Below are positions 63,461 to 64,000 of a stretch of 64,000 bases of DNA, piece after piece. Position 1 is the stretch's first letter. Every line of letters begins with the position of its first letter. The notes below the pieces were generated by a model, which saw nothing but the letters and a program-made list of their open reading frames with translations, did not search any database and had not been told where the DNA came from. Made by a program: the position numbers and the translations under genes. Source of the stretch: an uncultured Clostridia bacterium (GTDB lineage Bacteria; Bacillota; Clostridia; Peptostreptococcales; Anaerovoracaceae); contig CALZYE010000003.1 of the NCBI GenBank assembly GCA_945830395.1, forward strand, positions 1 through 64,000, written 5' to 3'.

Positions 63461-64000
63461 AATACTTGAGAAACATATAGCCGATAAAATTGCCGCAGGA
63501 GAGGTAATAGAACGCCCTATATCAATCATCAAGGAACTTGTTGAAAATTCAATAGATGCAGGGGCAACATCCATAACCTGTGAGATAAAAAACGGAGGAA
63601 AAACTTATATAAGAGTAACCGATAACGGCTGCGGAATTCCAAAAGATGAATGCGAGACAGCTTTCTTTCGTCATGCCACCAGCAAAATATCTACGGTTAA
63701 CGATTTAAAAGGAATAAAGAGCTTAGGTTTTAGGGGTGAAGCCCTTGCAAGCATAGCTGCGGTAACAAACACAACCCTTATAACTAAGACTGCAGAGTCC
63801 AAGATAGGATGCCGTCTCGTCATCCACGGCGGTGAAATTATTGAAAACACAGGGTTAGGATGTCCATCAGGCACAACCGTAATCGTAAACGACTTGTTTT
63901 ATAATATGCCGGCAAGGAGAGAATTTCTTAAATCGGACGGGGCTGAAAGCAGCTTGATTATTCAGTTCATATCGGAAATGGCACTTGCTTATGCAAATAT
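63453..64000 (+). CDS. mutL: DNA mismatch repair protein MutL, truncated by window end
   Basis: About 182 residues are visible before the window ends. The frame is open throughout: IADKIAAGEVIERPISIIKEL, then VENSIDAGA (ATP-site Asn/Asp), VTDNGCGIPK, and LGFRGEALASIA, the GHKL ATPase motifs in order. It works with MutS. The ATG at 63453 follows AAGGAAATG and overlaps mutS by 8 bases. Confidence 0.97.
   Translation, partial: MIKILEKHIADKIAAGEVIERPISIIKELVENSIDAGATSITCEIKNGGKTYIRVTDNGCGIPKDECETAFFRHATSKISTVNDLKGIKSLGFRGEALASIAAVTNTTLITKTAESKIGCRLVIHGGEIIENTGLGCPSGTTVIVNDLFYNMPARREFLKSDGAESSLIIQFISEMALAYAN

Noticed and set aside
1-64000. CRISPR arrays, insertion sequences, prophage or att sites
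   Set aside because: No regularly spaced repeats, transposase or integrase genes, or long inverted repeats were seen; the three VaFE-type repeats at 25390-26490 are protein repeats inside one gene.

Overview
The window reads as chromosomal core sequence from a low-GC Firmicute of class Clostridia. The signs are a fused IspH-ribosomal protein S1 gene, a single-chain SecDF, a HemZ-type radical SAM protein, an RNase J, a DnaG/RpoD operon, a 1413-residue double activase of the 2-hydroxyacyl-CoA dehydratase type, and a YebC/6S RNA/PolA neighbourhood. I lean towards an anaerobic Peptostreptococcales/Eubacteriales Family XIII-like organism, but that placement is inference. Genes are densely packed, often overlapping by 4-40 bases, and almost all lie on the + strand. 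I see no insertion sequence, prophage, CRISPR array or other sign of recent transfer.

Region 1 (1-2046) is the 3' end of what looks like a Tad/Flp-type pilus cluster: a DUF5702-like protein cut by the window edge, a TadE-like pseudopilin with an unusual tandem cysteine module, and a small DUF6382-like protein. Region 2 (2099-7705, minus strand) is an operon of pepF, NAD kinase, an RluD-type pseudouridine synthase and ispH-rpsA. It converges on region 1 at a bidirectional terminator. Region 3 (7763-17812) holds glutamate racemase, an unknown acidic protein, a YkvI-like membrane protein, a 64-residue membrane protein, an M16 protease, dUTPase, dGTPase, primase, the housekeeping sigma factor, TrmK and a Nif3-like protein. 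RNase P RNA follows (17824-18162).

Region 4 (18229-27439) is the most accessory part: a MATE exporter, the giant activase, a structured leader with a terminator, a sortase-type surface protein (NlpC/P60-like head, two SpaA-like and three VaFE-like repeats), and yebC. A 6S RNA gene (about 27569-27746) precedes polA and coaE. Region 5 (31091-38549) has two tRNA-Leu genes running straight into yajC, then secDF, relA, a metallo-beta-lactamase-fold hydrolase and hemZ.

Region 6 (38553-64000) is a long run of housekeeping genes: hisS, aspS, nadD, yqeK, rsfS, leuS, RNase J, a YlbF-like gene, efp, mltG, a trmR/U32 pair for wobble-uridine hydroxylation and methylation, a CNNM/CorC protein, Asp23, nusB, a TsaD paralogue, xseA, xseB, ispA, dxs, tlyA, an aminotransferase, mutS, and the start of mutL running off the edge. 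The functional themes are translation and tRNA maturation, isoprenoid synthesis (ispH, ispA, dxs), nucleotide-pool hygiene and mismatch repair, and protein export.

I did not find a clearly new multi-gene system. The best leads are the TadE protein with two exactly co-spaced H-x3-C-x22-C-x2-C units, the leader with a terminator in front of the surface-protein gene, and a few promoter, hairpin and synteny oddities.
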